A stretch of DNA of 64,000 bases from Anaerolineaceae bacterium (GTDB taxonomy: Bacteria > Chloroflexota > Anaerolineae > Anaerolineales > Anaerolineaceae), in the NCBI GenBank assembly GCA_016841445.1, contig JAENZD010000001.1:124001-188000 (forward strand). Reading direction: 5' to 3'. This document shows, in pieces, positions 1-9,960 of this stretch. The notes under the pieces were generated by a model. It searched no databases. It saw only the letters and a program-made list of their open reading frames with translations, and was not told the origin of the DNA. The stretch's first letter is position 1. The number at the start of each line of letters is the position of its first letter. The position numbers and the translations under genes are program-made.

Positions 1-1
1 A

Positions 2-3000
2 TATATTCGTGATTATCAACAGCGGCAGCGTTTATCTTTCAGAGCCCTCGATATCGAGCAGATCGGGCACATCTATGAAGGCCTTCTGGAATACAAAGCC
101 GCCAGGGCCGATCAGATCATGATCGGTCTGGAGGGGAATAAAGGCTATCCGTTGCCTTATATGGCGCTCGATGAACTGGAAGCGTATTACAGCAAAGGCA
201 TTAAACAATTATCTAAAGAAGTAAATGAAATTACCAATAAATCACATTCAGCCATCAAGAATGCCTTGGATAAACCGATTGATCTTGAATTTGCTGCCCG
301 GTTGCGGGTTGCCTGCCGCAATCAGGAACAGCTTTATCAGCGGGTAGCACCCTTTGCCTACCTGCTGAGGGAAGATGACTATCAAAATCTGGTCATTATT
401 GAACCCGGCAGTGTGTATGTTACCCTGGGCAGCACTCGCCGTGCCACCGGAACCCACTATACCCCCCGCAGCCTGACAGAACCCATTGTCCAGCATACGC
501 TTGACCCCCTTGTTTACAAAGGTCCTGCAGAGGGTTTGCCCCAGGATGAATGGGATCTGCACCATCCGGCCAAGCTGCTTGATCTCAAAATATGTGATAT
601 GGCCATGGGTTCAGGCTCATTCTTGGTGCAGGTCATTCGTAATTTATCCGAACGTCTGGTGGAAAGCTGGGAAAAACTTCTCCCCGTCACGGATCCTGAA
701 AAACAGCTGGGGCTGTATTTGTCTGCTGAGGGGAAAATCTTGGATACGCCTTCGGATGTCGCCTTACCCAACGATCTGGATGCCCGGTACCTGGTCGCTC
801 GCCGCCTTGTTGCAGATCGTTGTATCTATGGCGTTGATAAGAACCCCCTGGCAGTCGAGATGGCAAAGCTCTCCATCTGGCTGATCACCCTGGATAAGAA
901 CCGCCCCTTTACCTTTCTGGATCATTCCCTCAAATGTGGCGACTCTTTGGTGGGCGCAAGTGAGCAGGATTTCCTAAATTGGGCACACAGCACAGTTAAT
1001 AACACCACCTGGTCCTTGTTTGATGAGGGCATTCGTAATGAATTAGAGGACGCTCGTGCTAAACGGCGAGAGTTGGAAGCATTTGATGTTCGCGATATAA
1101 CCGATTTGGAGATGAAGAAGGACCTTCTCCATCAGGCGGAGCAGGCGGTTCAGCGTGTAAAATTGGGGTGTGATCTCCTAACCGGAGCCCGTTTGAAGGG
1201 GTTGGGTAAGACCGATCAGGAAGCTGAGGAGAGCATACTTCTGATGCAGTGGATGGCGGGAGAGATAGAAGATAATCCCCGTTGCCAAACCGCTTTGAAT
1301 ATATCCCAGAGAGAAAGAGTTTTTCATTGGTTCTTGGAATTTCCGGAAGTTTTCGAAAAAAGCGGATTTGACGCTTTTATTGGAAACCCTCCTTTCTTGG
1401 GGGGGCTAAGAATTAGTACAACTTATGGTGATAATTATCTATCATATATCCACAATAAATTTCTTGGTAAGGGAACTGCAGATCTTTGTTCTTATTTCTT
1501 CATGAATGCTTATGTTTTAATTTCAAGAAAAGGAAATATAGGGTTTATTGCTACCAATACAATCTCACAGGGAGATTCTCGTGAGATTGGATTTGACAGA
1601 ATAATTTCTGAAGGAGGAATCATTTACAGAGCCGATGTTTCTGTGAAATGGCCAGGTACTGCCGCTGTTTATGTGTCAATAATTCATTTGACTAATTCTA
1701 ATAATAATAATTATAAAAAATATCTTAATGGAGAGAAAGTTGAGACAATTTCCCCTTACTTAGATTCTTCAACTCTTTCTGGGAATCCAAAAATTCTCAA
1801 TCAAAATAAAGATATCGCTTTTAATGGTGTTTATGTTTTAGGATTGGGCTTTACACTTGAACCTGATTATGCACAAAGATTGATAGAAAAGGACCCAAAA
1901 AATTCGGATGTGTTGTTTCCATATTTAAATGGTTTCGATTTGAATAACCATCCGTTACAACAACCTAGCAGATGGATTATCAATTTTCATGATTGGCCAA
2001 TAAAAAAAGCTAAAGAGTATGAAGATTGTTTTCATATAATTCGTGAGGAGGTTTATGAAGAGCGCCAAAATAAAAATGATGAAAGGGCTCGAAAATATTG
2101 GTGGCGTTATATGAGGCCTAGACCGAATATGCAGAAAGCCATCTCTGGACTTAATCGAGTTCTTGTTGTTGCAGTTACAAGCAAGACCTTAGGCTTTTGT
2201 TTTGTTCCCAATGATTGGGTTTATGATATTGCTACAGTAGTTTTTGCATTTCAAAGTTATTTAAATTTTGCAATATTACAATCTACTTTTCATGAAAAGT
2301 GGGTTTGGAACTTTTCGTCAACCTTAAAACAAGATTTAAGATATACGCCAGGTACCGTATTCCAAAGTTTCCCGTTTCCCTCAAAATATGGTGAATTAGA
2401 GCAGGCAGGTGAAAAATATTATAAATTTCGAAAGATACTTATGCAAGAAAAATGGCAGGGATTGACAGAAATATACAACCAATTTCACGATCAAACAATA
2501 AAGGATAGCGATTTTAAAGAATTTAGAGAATATCATATGGGTATGGATTTTGCTGTTTCGGAGGCCTACGGTTGGGATGATATAAACCTGCAGCATGGAT
2601 TTCATGAAACACCATACGGGAAAAGGTTTACAATATGTGAAAATGCACGGGTCGAAATTCTGAGGAGATTGGTTGATCTTAATAGTTCTCGTTTTAGAAA
2701 CGAGGTACATAAAACATTTAATAAAGACCAAAGACATGCTTCAAAAAAATCGACAACTACCTCGCAAAAACAAGTAAAGCATGATTCTCAATTAAGGTCT
2801 ACTGGGCAAATAGAACTTGGCCTTGATATAGATTTACCTTCCCAACCTGCTCTTGAAATCGCTCCAAAACCTGCTGGTGCCCTTTCGATTGATCAGCTCG
2901 AAAACTGGTCCTGGTATCGCTGTGCTGCTTGCGGTACCACGGTCATGGGCTTCAGCGCCAAAGAGCATATTCAAGAAAAACATGGCAATGTCGATGTGGG

Positions 3001-3043
3001 GTTTATTAAGCCAAAGGATGCAAATCATCAAATAATAGATTAA
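2..3043 (+). CDS. drmMI: DISARM class 1 adenine DNA methylase DrmMI (5' truncated)
   Basis: N6-adenine DNA methyltransferase of the Eco57I/type IIG kind, expected to mark host DNA so that the DISARM machinery spares it. The frame is open from base 2, and the residues before the first ATG (119) already read as family sequence (LSFRALDIEQIGHIYEGLL), so the true start lies left of the window and ATG 119 is internal. The SAM motif DMAMGSGSF is at about 596-622 and the catalytic NPPF at about 1385-1396. A C-terminal CxxC...HxxxxH zinc-finger-like tail lies at about 2921-2988. Base composition changes inside the gene: the middle (about 1340-2830) is much AT-richer than both ends, suggesting an exchanged target-recognition part. 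The call rests on the family plus the downstream drmA-drmB-drmC order. Confidence 0.85.
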   Translation, partial: YIRDYQQRQRLSFRALDIEQIGHIYEGLLEYKAARADQIMIGLEGNKGYPLPYMALDELEAYYSKGIKQLSKEVNEITNKSHSAIKNALDKPIDLEFAARLRVACRNQEQLYQRVAPFAYLLREDDYQNLVIIEPGSVYVTLGSTRRATGTHYTPRSLTEPIVQHTLDPLVYKGPAEGLPQDEWDLHHPAKLLDLKICDMAMGSGSFLVQVIRNLSERLVESWEKLLPVTDPEKQLGLYLSAEGKILDTPSDVALPNDLDARYLVARRLVADRCIYGVDKNPLAVEMAKLSIWLITLDKNRPFTFLDHSLKCGDSLVGASEQDFLNWAHSTVNNTTWSLFDEGIRNELEDARAKRRELEAFDVRDITDLEMKKDLLHQAEQAVQRVKLGCDLLTGARLKGLGKTDQEAEESILLMQWMAGEIEDNPRCQTALNISQRERVFHWFLEFPEVFEKSGFDAFIGNPPFLGGLRISTTYGDNYLSYIHNKFLGKGTADLCSYFFMNAYVLISRKGNIGFIATNTISQGDSREIGFDRIISEGGIIYRADVSVKWPGTAAVYVSIIHLTNSNNNNYKKYLNGEKVETISPYLDSSTLSGNPKILNQNKDIAFNGVYVLGLGFTLEPDYAQRLIEKDPKNSDVLFPYLNGFDLNNHPLQQPSRWIINFHDWPIKKAKEYEDCFHIIREEVYEERQNKNDERARKYWWRYMRPRPNMQKAISGLNRVLVVAVTSKTLGFCFVPNDWVYDIATVVFAFQSYLNFAILQSTFHEKWVWNFSSTLKQDLRYTPGTVFQSFPFPSKYGELEQAGEKYYKFRKILMQEKWQGLTEIYNQFHDQTIKDSDFKEFREYHMGMDFAVSEAYGWDDINLQHGFHETPYGKRFTICENARVEILRRLVDLNSSRFRNEVHKTFNKDQRHASKKSTTTSQKQVKHDSQLRSTGQIELGLDIDLPSQPALEIAPKPAGALSIDQLENWSWYRCAACGTTVMGFSAKEHIQEKHGNVDVGFIKPKDANHQIID

Positions 3044-3094
3044 TATTGTAATAAGAACCTATGGCTTATTTAGATAATTTGATGGAGATAGATT

Positions 3095-4150
3095 GTGACG
3101 AAATTTGAAAAAACAACGTGGATTGTTATATTAACATTGATAATTATTCCATTAGGAATTAATTTCTATTATGAATATTTGAAAGAAGAAGTTTTATTGA
3201 TTATTCCTGCGGTGATATTATTATTGAATATCGGTTTTATTGGCACGTTGATAAGTAGTATTAAGGAAATAAAAAAATCAAGTAGTCGAAGATTTTATTT
3301 CAAAATTATCATATCTGTATTGTTAATGATCGCTTCTATTATCTTTTGTCTGTACCTTCAAAATAACCCAGAACTTAATCAAAATATTATTTTTTTTATT
3401 TTTCCAAACCTTAGCAATGATACCAATGACATTGCTGTTGAAACAGATAACGCTGAAGAGGAGGTCATAGAAACAATATCACAATCTTCTGATGATGAAA
3501 TTATAAATAATTGGTTTGCAGTTGATTGCATTTCGGAAGAATGGAGTTCGTTTAATATCGAATATGATCATGAAGATGGTTGCTTGTTTTTTAACGAAGT
3601 CTCTATTGAAAGTTTTGAAGGTGGGTTTGGAATACAACACTTAGCAGAGAATGGAATAAACTTTTTAGTTTTTCGACATATAGATAGCTCGATTTCTAAG
3701 ATAACATTCTCAGTTTACATCGAAGAAATAACTACACCAATAATTTCTTTTCCTAACGTTTTTTATTTTGGTTTTATTTCAAAAGATCCTAACTCAAGAT
3801 ATCCTTCAATGACAAATACACCACCAAGTGTTGCTTTTGATGGAGAATTTGTTTTATTTAATGGTTTTGGCGGCGTTAATACCAATGGCCTTATTCGGCA
3901 TGGAATAAATCCCAGTGAGATTTATGATAGAGTTCCAACAGATGTAGATTTTCGACAGAAACATACATACAAAGTGGATATTGATATTGTTGGTAATTAT
4001 TGGAATGTTAAAATAATCGATTTAACTGAATTACGACCCGAATTTTTACTATCAAATTTGAGTACAAAAGGTATGCTCTTGACTTTTGGATTTAAAATCC
4101 CACAAGATGGGATTACTAATATACAAATTTTCGATCTGATTGTTGAATGA
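3095..4150 (+). CDS. Membrane protein with three N-terminal helices and a beta-rich outer domain, inside the DISARM locus
   Basis: I do not recognise this family. The GTG start is 51 bases after the drmMI stop. Residues about 8-28, 33-55 and 70-90 are hydrophobic helices. The loop after helix 2 is basic (KEIKKSSSRR), so by the positive-inside rule the N-terminus is inside and the C-terminal part is outside the cell. An acidic linker (about 115-135) leads to about 215 residues rich in beta-type and aromatic residues, loosely like lectin/glucanase-fold sensor domains. The gene is AT-rich. Its position between drmMI and drmA is unusual and it is separated from the next gene by about 190 bases, so it could be an accessory of the defence locus or an unrelated insertion. 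Confidence 0.6.
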   Translation: MTKFEKTTWIVILTLIIIPLGINFYYEYLKEEVLLIIPAVILLLNIGFIGTLISSIKEIKKSSSRRFYFKIIISVLLMIASIIFCLYLQNNPELNQNIIFFIFPNLSNDTNDIAVETDNAEEEVIETISQSSDDEIINNWFAVDCISEEWSSFNIEYDHEDGCLFFNEVSIESFEGGFGIQHLAENGINFLVFRHIDSSISKITFSVYIEEITTPIISFPNVFYFGFISKDPNSRYPSMTNTPPSVAFDGEFVLFNGFGGVNTNGLIRHGINPSEIYDRVPTDVDFRQKHTYKVDIDIVGNYWNVKIIDLTELRPEFLLSNLSTKGMLLTFGFKIPQDGITNIQIFDLIVE

Positions 4151-4344
4151 TTGATCAGTAATCAATTATAGATGGAACAAAATTTACCTGTAGAATTACA
4201 TTAAATATGATAAGAAAATTCTAGTGAATAGATTGCAATATGTAGTTGATTTCGGAAATTTCACAGCTGTTCTATAGATGTGAGAAAGGTAGATAATGTT
4301 ACTGAAGAATTTAAATATTTCTTTAGGTACAGGTAAGAGGAGTG

Positions 4345-4671
4345 ATGAAAACAACAGCATGGAATAATGGGCAACATTTATCATCCGGTGTGGGGTATGG
4401 GCTCAAGGTGACAATTGAAGATCGTGACCGCTGTTTTGATCAACATTGGGGCAGTATCTGGCTGCGTTTGGAGGGTGAATCTCATGCATTTGAAGTTAAT
4501 GTTACCAAACCATCTTTTTGGGGAAAAACCTGTCATGAGTTAATCCATAAAAACATTGGCAAATGGTTGATCAAGAACCATCTGGCTCCCTGGCCTAAAG
4601 GTAAACCGCCCAAGTTGGAATTAGAACATATCAAGGATAATCACTTTTTCCTAAGGAAGAAAACACAATGA
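4345..4671 (+). CDS. Small unassigned protein (108-109 aa) translationally coupled to drmA
   Basis: Not recognised. ATG 4345 follows AAGAGGAG closely; a GTG at 4342 is the alternative start. The protein is rich in Trp, His and Lys, with no membrane segment and no obvious catalytic motif. Its central part (about residues 37-80: GSIWLRLEGESHAFEVNVTK, then FWGKTCHELIHKNIGKWL) looks like a compact alpha/beta fold. Its stop codon overlaps the drmA start in an ATGA, the tightest coupling in the locus, which suggests a product needed in proportion to DrmA. It may be a DISARM accessory; that is inference from context only. Confidence 0.65.
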   Translation: MKTTAWNNGQHLSSGVGYGLKVTIEDRDRCFDQHWGSIWLRLEGESHAFEVNVTKPSFWGKTCHELIHKNIGKWLIKNHLAPWPKGKPPKLELEHIKDNHFFLRKKTQ

Positions 4672-7600
4672 CATTACAACGATCTTCCACGCGAGAATTG
4701 CGAGCCAAATTACAGAAGATGGTCGAAAAGGATCTCCTTGGTCCAGCCATGGGTGAGGAGGAAGAACTCTTTGATTCTCCCCGTAACCGCTACCTGGTCG
4801 GCCTGCTGGCACCTAAGGGTGAACCCATCCCGGTAGATGAGAATGATGAATTAGCCTTGGATGGGGAGGGGGATGAGGATGAGGGCAGCCCTGAAGGCAA
4901 ACCTGCCCCTTTAGCTTCGATGATGCCCTCTTCAATTGGGTTGACATTTTCAGTCAGTAAAGAGGTTGAATCCATTCAAATTCAAGCGAAATGGGGTCAA
5001 TATACCCGTACTCGCTCTGAGACTTTGACTGAAGAGAGTGGCAAACCCAAATTGGTCTGGCAGCGTAAACAGATTGATCGTACCTCAGATCCAATCCCCC
5101 TTTTCGATGGAAAATTTGGTCCTTGGTCTCCCGAAACGGAATTCTCCGATGTGCAGGTCAAAGGTCTCATTCGGGACAAGGGCGATGCCTGGACGATCTC
5201 ATTGTACTTGGTCAACAATCAGGAAGAACCCGAGAGGCTGAAGAATGAGGCATGGCTCTTTCAACCCGAATTGCATGTTTCCCATCCCGACCACATACCA
5301 GTTTTTATCAAACGACAAACAATGGCAGGTGATCTGACACCAAATATCGAGGATCGACGCATGGAGATGAACTATCGCCACCACCTTGAATTTGTGGTTG
5401 GCCATGGTGTCGGCGCACATGCCACCCTCCCTGTCGACCGCTGGGATCGAGCCATTGAGGTTGAGACCAAGGTGATTCCTTCTTATGAAGTCCTTCGAAT
5501 GGAGGCGCCAGATCCTGAACAAATGCCAGGCATGTCAGGGCTTTTATTGGATATGAGGGCCTTAGCAGAATTGGAAAAAGGTTCATTTTCGGATGCCTTG
5601 ATGCCTTTGATTGATGCTTATGATCTCTGGATCACATCCCTTGAAAATCAACACCCTGTGGATTTGCTGCCCTATGAAAATGATGCCCAATTGGCGCTGC
5701 GGCTCTGCCGGGAAAATCTCAACCGTATTAAAACCGGAATCTTGTTGATTGATCAGGATGAAAATGCGGCTCGTGCATTTAAGTTTGCCAATCGAGCCAT
5801 GGCCGATCAACGTATCAGGACGATATACAGTCGATTGGTTCGCCAGGATGGGCCACCAGACATCGCAGATATTGATATTGCTAAGAACCGCAGTTGGCGT
5901 CCCTTCCAGCTGGCTTTCTTGCTCCTGAATCTTTCTGAAATGGTTGATCCAACCCATCCATACCGCAGTGATCCACATCAGTCTCTGGTTGATTTGCTTT
6001 GGTTTCCTACCGGTGGTGGTAAAACAGAAGCCTATTTAGGATTAACCGCCTTCACCTTAGCTATTCGGCGTCTTCAAAAAGATCCGGGTTGGGCGAACGG
6101 CCAGGCAGGTGTTACCGTTCTGATGCGCTATACCTTGCGCTTGCTAACACTGCAACAGTTTCAGCGTGCATCATCACTGATTTGTGCCTGTGAATTGATC
6201 AGGCGGGAAGATCCAACCACTTGGGGGGATGAACCCTTCAGAATTGGCCTCTGGGTGGGTGAAAAAAGTGCACCTAACCGAACAAAAGACGCAAAGAAGG
6301 AAGTCGATATCAGGCATCATCATATGCCCGCACAGCATGCAGGGCTTAAAGGAACGGTTGCTCAGTTAACCCATTGCCCCTGGTGCGGAAAACACATAGA
6401 TCCCGGGCAGGATATTAAGGTTGAACCATTTAATAAAGGTCGAGGCCGCACCATTCAATTTTGTGGGGATTCACTAGGGGTTTGTCCTTTCAGTCAGCGT
6501 CAATCGCCTGATGAAGGCTTGCCGATTGTTGTTGTTGATGAAGAGATTTACCGTCTATTACCGAGTCTTGTTATTGCAACGGTCGATAAATTCGCCCAGA
6601 TGCCCTGGAAGGGTGAAACCCAAATGCTTTTCGGTAGGGTCAATGGGAAATGCCCTCGTCATGGTTTTAGGTCCCCTGATGTTGAGGATACTGATTCCCA
6701 TCAAGCACTCGGAAGATTTCCCAGAGTCTCAACCATTCCCATGGAACCTTTGCGGCCGCCCGATTTGATCATCCAGGATGAGTTGCACTTGATCAGTGGG
6801 CCGTTAGGGACCCTGGTGGGATTATATGAAACAGCAGTGGATTACCTGTGTGAATGGCAGCTTGGGGAAACAAAAGTCAAACCCAAGATCATTGCCTCAA
6901 CGGCCACCATCCGTCGTGCTCAATCCCAGGTTCATAATCTCTATACCCGCAAAGTCAATATTTTCCCACCATCTGGGTTGAATACAGAGAACAACTTCTT
7001 TTCTAAGCAGGTACCATCATCTGAGAAATATCCGGGTCGATTATATATTGGTATTTGTTCAGCAGGTTTGCGTATTAAAAATGCGCTGTTGGGTGTTTAC
7101 TTTGCTTATATGGCAGCTGCTCAAACGCTATTCAATGAGGTTGGCAGTGATGCCGATCCATGGATGACTACGGTAGGATATTTCAATGCCATGCGTGAGT
7201 TGGGGGGCATGAGGCGCATCGTTGAAGATTCCCTGGGAACGATGCTCCGCAATGCTTATAAACGTGGTTTTGATGATCGAAAAATATATCAGGAGACAAT
7301 TGATGAGTTGAATTCCCGACGTAGTGGTGTGGACATTCCTCAAATTCTTTCCCGTTTGGAGAATAAGTTTCTCCCACCAGATGAAAGGGAAAAATCTTCA
7401 CAACAACCATTAGACATGGTGATGTGCACGAATATGATATCGGTAGGCGTGGATATCGATCGTTTGGGTTTGATGATTGTTGCCGGGCAGCCAAAAGCAA
7501 CTGCAGAGTATATTCAGGCATCCAGTCGGGTCGGCAGGAGATTCCCGGGTATCGTATGTACGGTTTACAACTGGGCTCGTCCTCGTGATCTAAGTCACTA

Positions 7601-8093
7601 TGAGCGTTTTGAACACTACCACGATACATTTTATCAAAATGTCGAGGCTCTCTCGGTGACGCCCTTCTCCCCTCGTGCTTTAGATCGAGGCTTGACGGGT
7701 GCCATGGTTTCCATGGTGCGTTTGGAAGATGATCAATTGAATGCGGATAAATCTGCCAAGGATTTCCGGAGAGATAATCCATTATTCCAACAATCGGCCT
7801 CTGCAATTAAATCTCGAGCGGAAGAAATCACTGAAAATAATGATGCTGTAAACCTTGTGGAGGAAATGTTATCAACAAGAGCTGATTACTGGCAAACTCA
7901 AACCAACAAAGTCAGTGCAGAGTTAACCTATAAGTCATCAAAGGGTATCTCGGTACCGCTTCTCAGCAAACCGCAAAATAAAATTAGGGGGCCCTTCACA
8001 TGTCTGAATTCGTTAAGAGATGTAGAACCAAATGTCAATTTAATACTTAATGTCGATGATGGGGAAGGGAAAGAGGAAGAATCAAATGAGTAA
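4668..8093 (+). CDS. drmA: DISARM helicase DrmA
   Basis: Large superfamily 2 helicase that is one of the three core DISARM proteins and acts with DrmB on incoming DNA. The Walker A motif (FPTGGGKT) is at about residues 446-453 and the Walker B variant DELH at about 704-707. A TATIRR motif III follows, then MISVGVDIDRLG and QASSRVGR (about 950-957) as motifs V and VI. Cysteine pairs (HCPWCGKH, then FCGDSLGVCPF) between motifs I and II suggest a zinc site. The length (1141 aa) fits the family. The start overlaps the upstream small gene by ATGA and the end overlaps drmB by 8 bases. Confidence 0.9.
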   Translation: MTLQRSSTRELRAKLQKMVEKDLLGPAMGEEEELFDSPRNRYLVGLLAPKGEPIPVDENDELALDGEGDEDEGSPEGKPAPLASMMPSSIGLTFSVSKEVESIQIQAKWGQYTRTRSETLTEESGKPKLVWQRKQIDRTSDPIPLFDGKFGPWSPETEFSDVQVKGLIRDKGDAWTISLYLVNNQEEPERLKNEAWLFQPELHVSHPDHIPVFIKRQTMAGDLTPNIEDRRMEMNYRHHLEFVVGHGVGAHATLPVDRWDRAIEVETKVIPSYEVLRMEAPDPEQMPGMSGLLLDMRALAELEKGSFSDALMPLIDAYDLWITSLENQHPVDLLPYENDAQLALRLCRENLNRIKTGILLIDQDENAARAFKFANRAMADQRIRTIYSRLVRQDGPPDIADIDIAKNRSWRPFQLAFLLLNLSEMVDPTHPYRSDPHQSLVDLLWFPTGGGKTEAYLGLTAFTLAIRRLQKDPGWANGQAGVTVLMRYTLRLLTLQQFQRASSLICACELIRREDPTTWGDEPFRIGLWVGEKSAPNRTKDAKKEVDIRHHHMPAQHAGLKGTVAQLTHCPWCGKHIDPGQDIKVEPFNKGRGRTIQFCGDSLGVCPFSQRQSPDEGLPIVVVDEEIYRLLPSLVIATVDKFAQMPWKGETQMLFGRVNGKCPRHGFRSPDVEDTDSHQALGRFPRVSTIPMEPLRPPDLIIQDELHLISGPLGTLVGLYETAVDYLCEWQLGETKVKPKIIASTATIRRAQSQVHNLYTRKVNIFPPSGLNTENNFFSKQVPSSEKYPGRLYIGICSAGLRIKNALLGVYFAYMAAAQTLFNEVGSDADPWMTTVGYFNAMRELGGMRRIVEDSLGTMLRNAYKRGFDDRKIYQETIDELNSRRSGVDIPQILSRLENKFLPPDEREKSSQQPLDMVMCTNMISVGVDIDRLGLMIVAGQPKATAEYIQASSRVGRRFPGIVCTVYNWARPRDLSHYERFEHYHDTFYQNVEALSVTPFSPRALDRGLTGAMVSMVRLEDDQLNADKSAKDFRRDNPLFQQSASAIKSRAEEITENNDAVNLVEEMLSTRADYWQTQTNKVSAELTYKSSKGISVPLLSKPQNKIRGPFTCLNSLRDVEPNVNLILNVDDGEGKEEESNE

Positions 8094-9960
8094 AGTTCAC
8101 ATTGGCGATATCCGGCCCTCCCAGTTTATGTACAGTTATGGTATTGGATCCCTGATTGATCTTCCTTCTTTTTCAGTGATTGTGGACGGTTTAGATTTTT
8201 GGAAGATCGATCAAAACTCAGAACGTATTATCGAGAACCGTCTTCTTCAAGCTGTAAAATATTATGAACCATTTGCCCGGTTTCTGATTCATCCCCCAAC
8301 AGCACCAGATTCGAACCAATATGGTAATCCCTTCTCCGAAGGCGCGCTGGTAGGGCTTCCTGTTTCTGTCTTTCCAAGGTGGATGTATTGCTCAAAATGT
8401 CGGCTTTTGACCCCAATTGATGATGGTCTGTTTGACCTCAAGAAAGACCTTGCTAAACCTGAAAATAATAGATATGAACACACAAACTGTCCCAAAAAGG
8501 GAAGAAGTTTTCGTCCGCCCAAAGCAATCCCGGTTAGGTTCCTGGCGGTTTGTGAAGATGGTCACATGGATGATTTCCCCTGGGTGGAATATGTTCATCA
8601 AAATCAGCCATGTTTAAACCCGTTATTGTATTTTTATGAAGTTGGGTTATCGGGTGAAGCCAGGGGTGTAACTGTTGAATGTGCATCATGTGGTAAGCGC
8701 AGGCAACTGGGTGATGCTTTTCAAAGAAAAAATAGAGAAAATTTGCCGCTATGTAGAGGTTATCATCCACATCTTCGTGATGTAGATCCTGAAGGGTGTG
8801 AAAATCATATCAGGCCCATTGTTCTTGGCGCTTCAAATACCTGGTTTCCGGTGACATTAAATGTGATTGCCATTCCGGTAGAGACTAAGAGGTTAAATGA
8901 GCTGGTTGAGGAACACTGGTCTTATCTGGTGAATGTTAACCAAGTAAGCGACCTTGATATGCTAAGAAGATTAGGTACGCTAAGCAATGAATTATTGGAG
9001 TCATCGAATGAAGACATTTTTAAAGTGATCAATGAAATCAAAGGCGTTTTAGAATCAGAGGATATTCTGACGGAAGAACCTGACTTAAAAAGCCCTGAGT
9101 GGAATACGCTAACCGACCTCTCTAAATCATACAAAACAAAAGATTTCCAATTAAACCCAGTGGATGTTCCTTCATCATTAACCCCCTATATCAAGCGTTT
9201 GGTTTTAGTTGAACGGTTGAGGGAAGTAAGTGCATTAATTGGGTTCACGCGTTTAGATTCATTTGGCGAGGTGATTGAATCGGAACAGGAAATTACTGTT
9301 GACCGTGTTCCGCTTTATAAGTTTAAAAATGATTGTTTCCCTGCGAATGAAATTCGAGGGGAGGGAATTTTTATTCAATTTGATGAGGATGCCATTCAGC
9401 ATTGGGAAAGATTGTCTGTTGTAGCAAGAAGACAAGAAGAATTTTTCTATGCGCATCGTAGTTTTCGTCAAGCACATTTCTTTGCAAATCCTGAAGATAA
9501 TTTTCCGGGCATTAGGTATGTCTTGCTTCATTCATTTTCTCATGCGCTAATGCGTCAGCTCTCACTTTCTTGTGGTTACCCCGTTGCCAGTATCCGGGAA
9601 CGTATTTATTCAGCAAGCGATGATCCAAAGGGTCCCATGGCTGGGATATTGTTATATACAGCAGCACCGGATAGCGAAGGCACCCTGGGTGGTTTAGTTG
9701 AGATGGGCCGAACTGAAAACTTTGAAGCTTTGATGTATGATTTGTTCAATGGAATGAGTTTCTGCTCAAATGATCCGACCTGTGCGGAAAACGATCCGAG
9801 TGAATTAGGTCAAACAATTCATGCAGCAGCCTGTCATGCGTGTCTCTTCTCTCCTGAGACCTCTTGCGAGAAAGGCAACAAATATTTAGATCGTTCGTTG
9901 ATTTGCGATACGATACATCGATCAGATTTGAATTTCTTTGGAAGCCAAAGTGGAAGATAA
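8086..9960 (+). CDS. drmB: DISARM protein DrmB (DUF1998)
   Basis: DUF1998-containing partner of DrmA, core to DISARM. I chose ATG 8086 (MSKVHIGDIRPSQF), which has AGAGGAAGA 5-6 bases upstream and overlaps the drmA stop by 8 bases; an in-frame ATG at 8050 lacks support. The N-terminus IGDIRPSQFMYSYGIGSLID is typical of the family. Cysteine pairs (CSKCRLLTP, then CASCGK) suggest zinc binding. The DUF1998 core LLHSFSHALMRQLSLSCGYP begins at about residue 480, and a C-terminal cysteine cluster (CHACLFSPETSC) starts near 584. Expected length about 624 aa. Confidence 0.88.
   Translation: MSKVHIGDIRPSQFMYSYGIGSLIDLPSFSVIVDGLDFWKIDQNSERIIENRLLQAVKYYEPFARFLIHPPTAPDSNQYGNPFSEGALVGLPVSVFPRWMYCSKCRLLTPIDDGLFDLKKDLAKPENNRYEHTNCPKKGRSFRPPKAIPVRFLAVCEDGHMDDFPWVEYVHQNQPCLNPLLYFYEVGLSGEARGVTVECASCGKRRQLGDAFQRKNRENLPLCRGYHPHLRDVDPEGCENHIRPIVLGASNTWFPVTLNVIAIPVETKRLNELVEEHWSYLVNVNQVSDLDMLRRLGTLSNELLESSNEDIFKVINEIKGVLESEDILTEEPDLKSPEWNTLTDLSKSYKTKDFQLNPVDVPSSLTPYIKRLVLVERLREVSALIGFTRLDSFGEVIESEQEITVDRVPLYKFKNDCFPANEIRGEGIFIQFDEDAIQHWERLSVVARRQEEFFYAHRSFRQAHFFANPEDNFPGIRYVLLHSFSHALMRQLSLSCGYPVASIRERIYSASDDPKGPMAGILLYTAAPDSEGTLGGLVEMGRTENFEALMYDLFNGMSFCSNDPTCAENDPSELGQTIHAAACHACLFSPETSCEKGNKYLDRSLICDTIHRSDLNFFGSQSGR

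Noticed and set aside
119-3043. ATG 119 as the start of the methylase
   Set aside because: The frame is open to base 2 and the upstream residues are family sequence, so the gene is truncated by the window edge.
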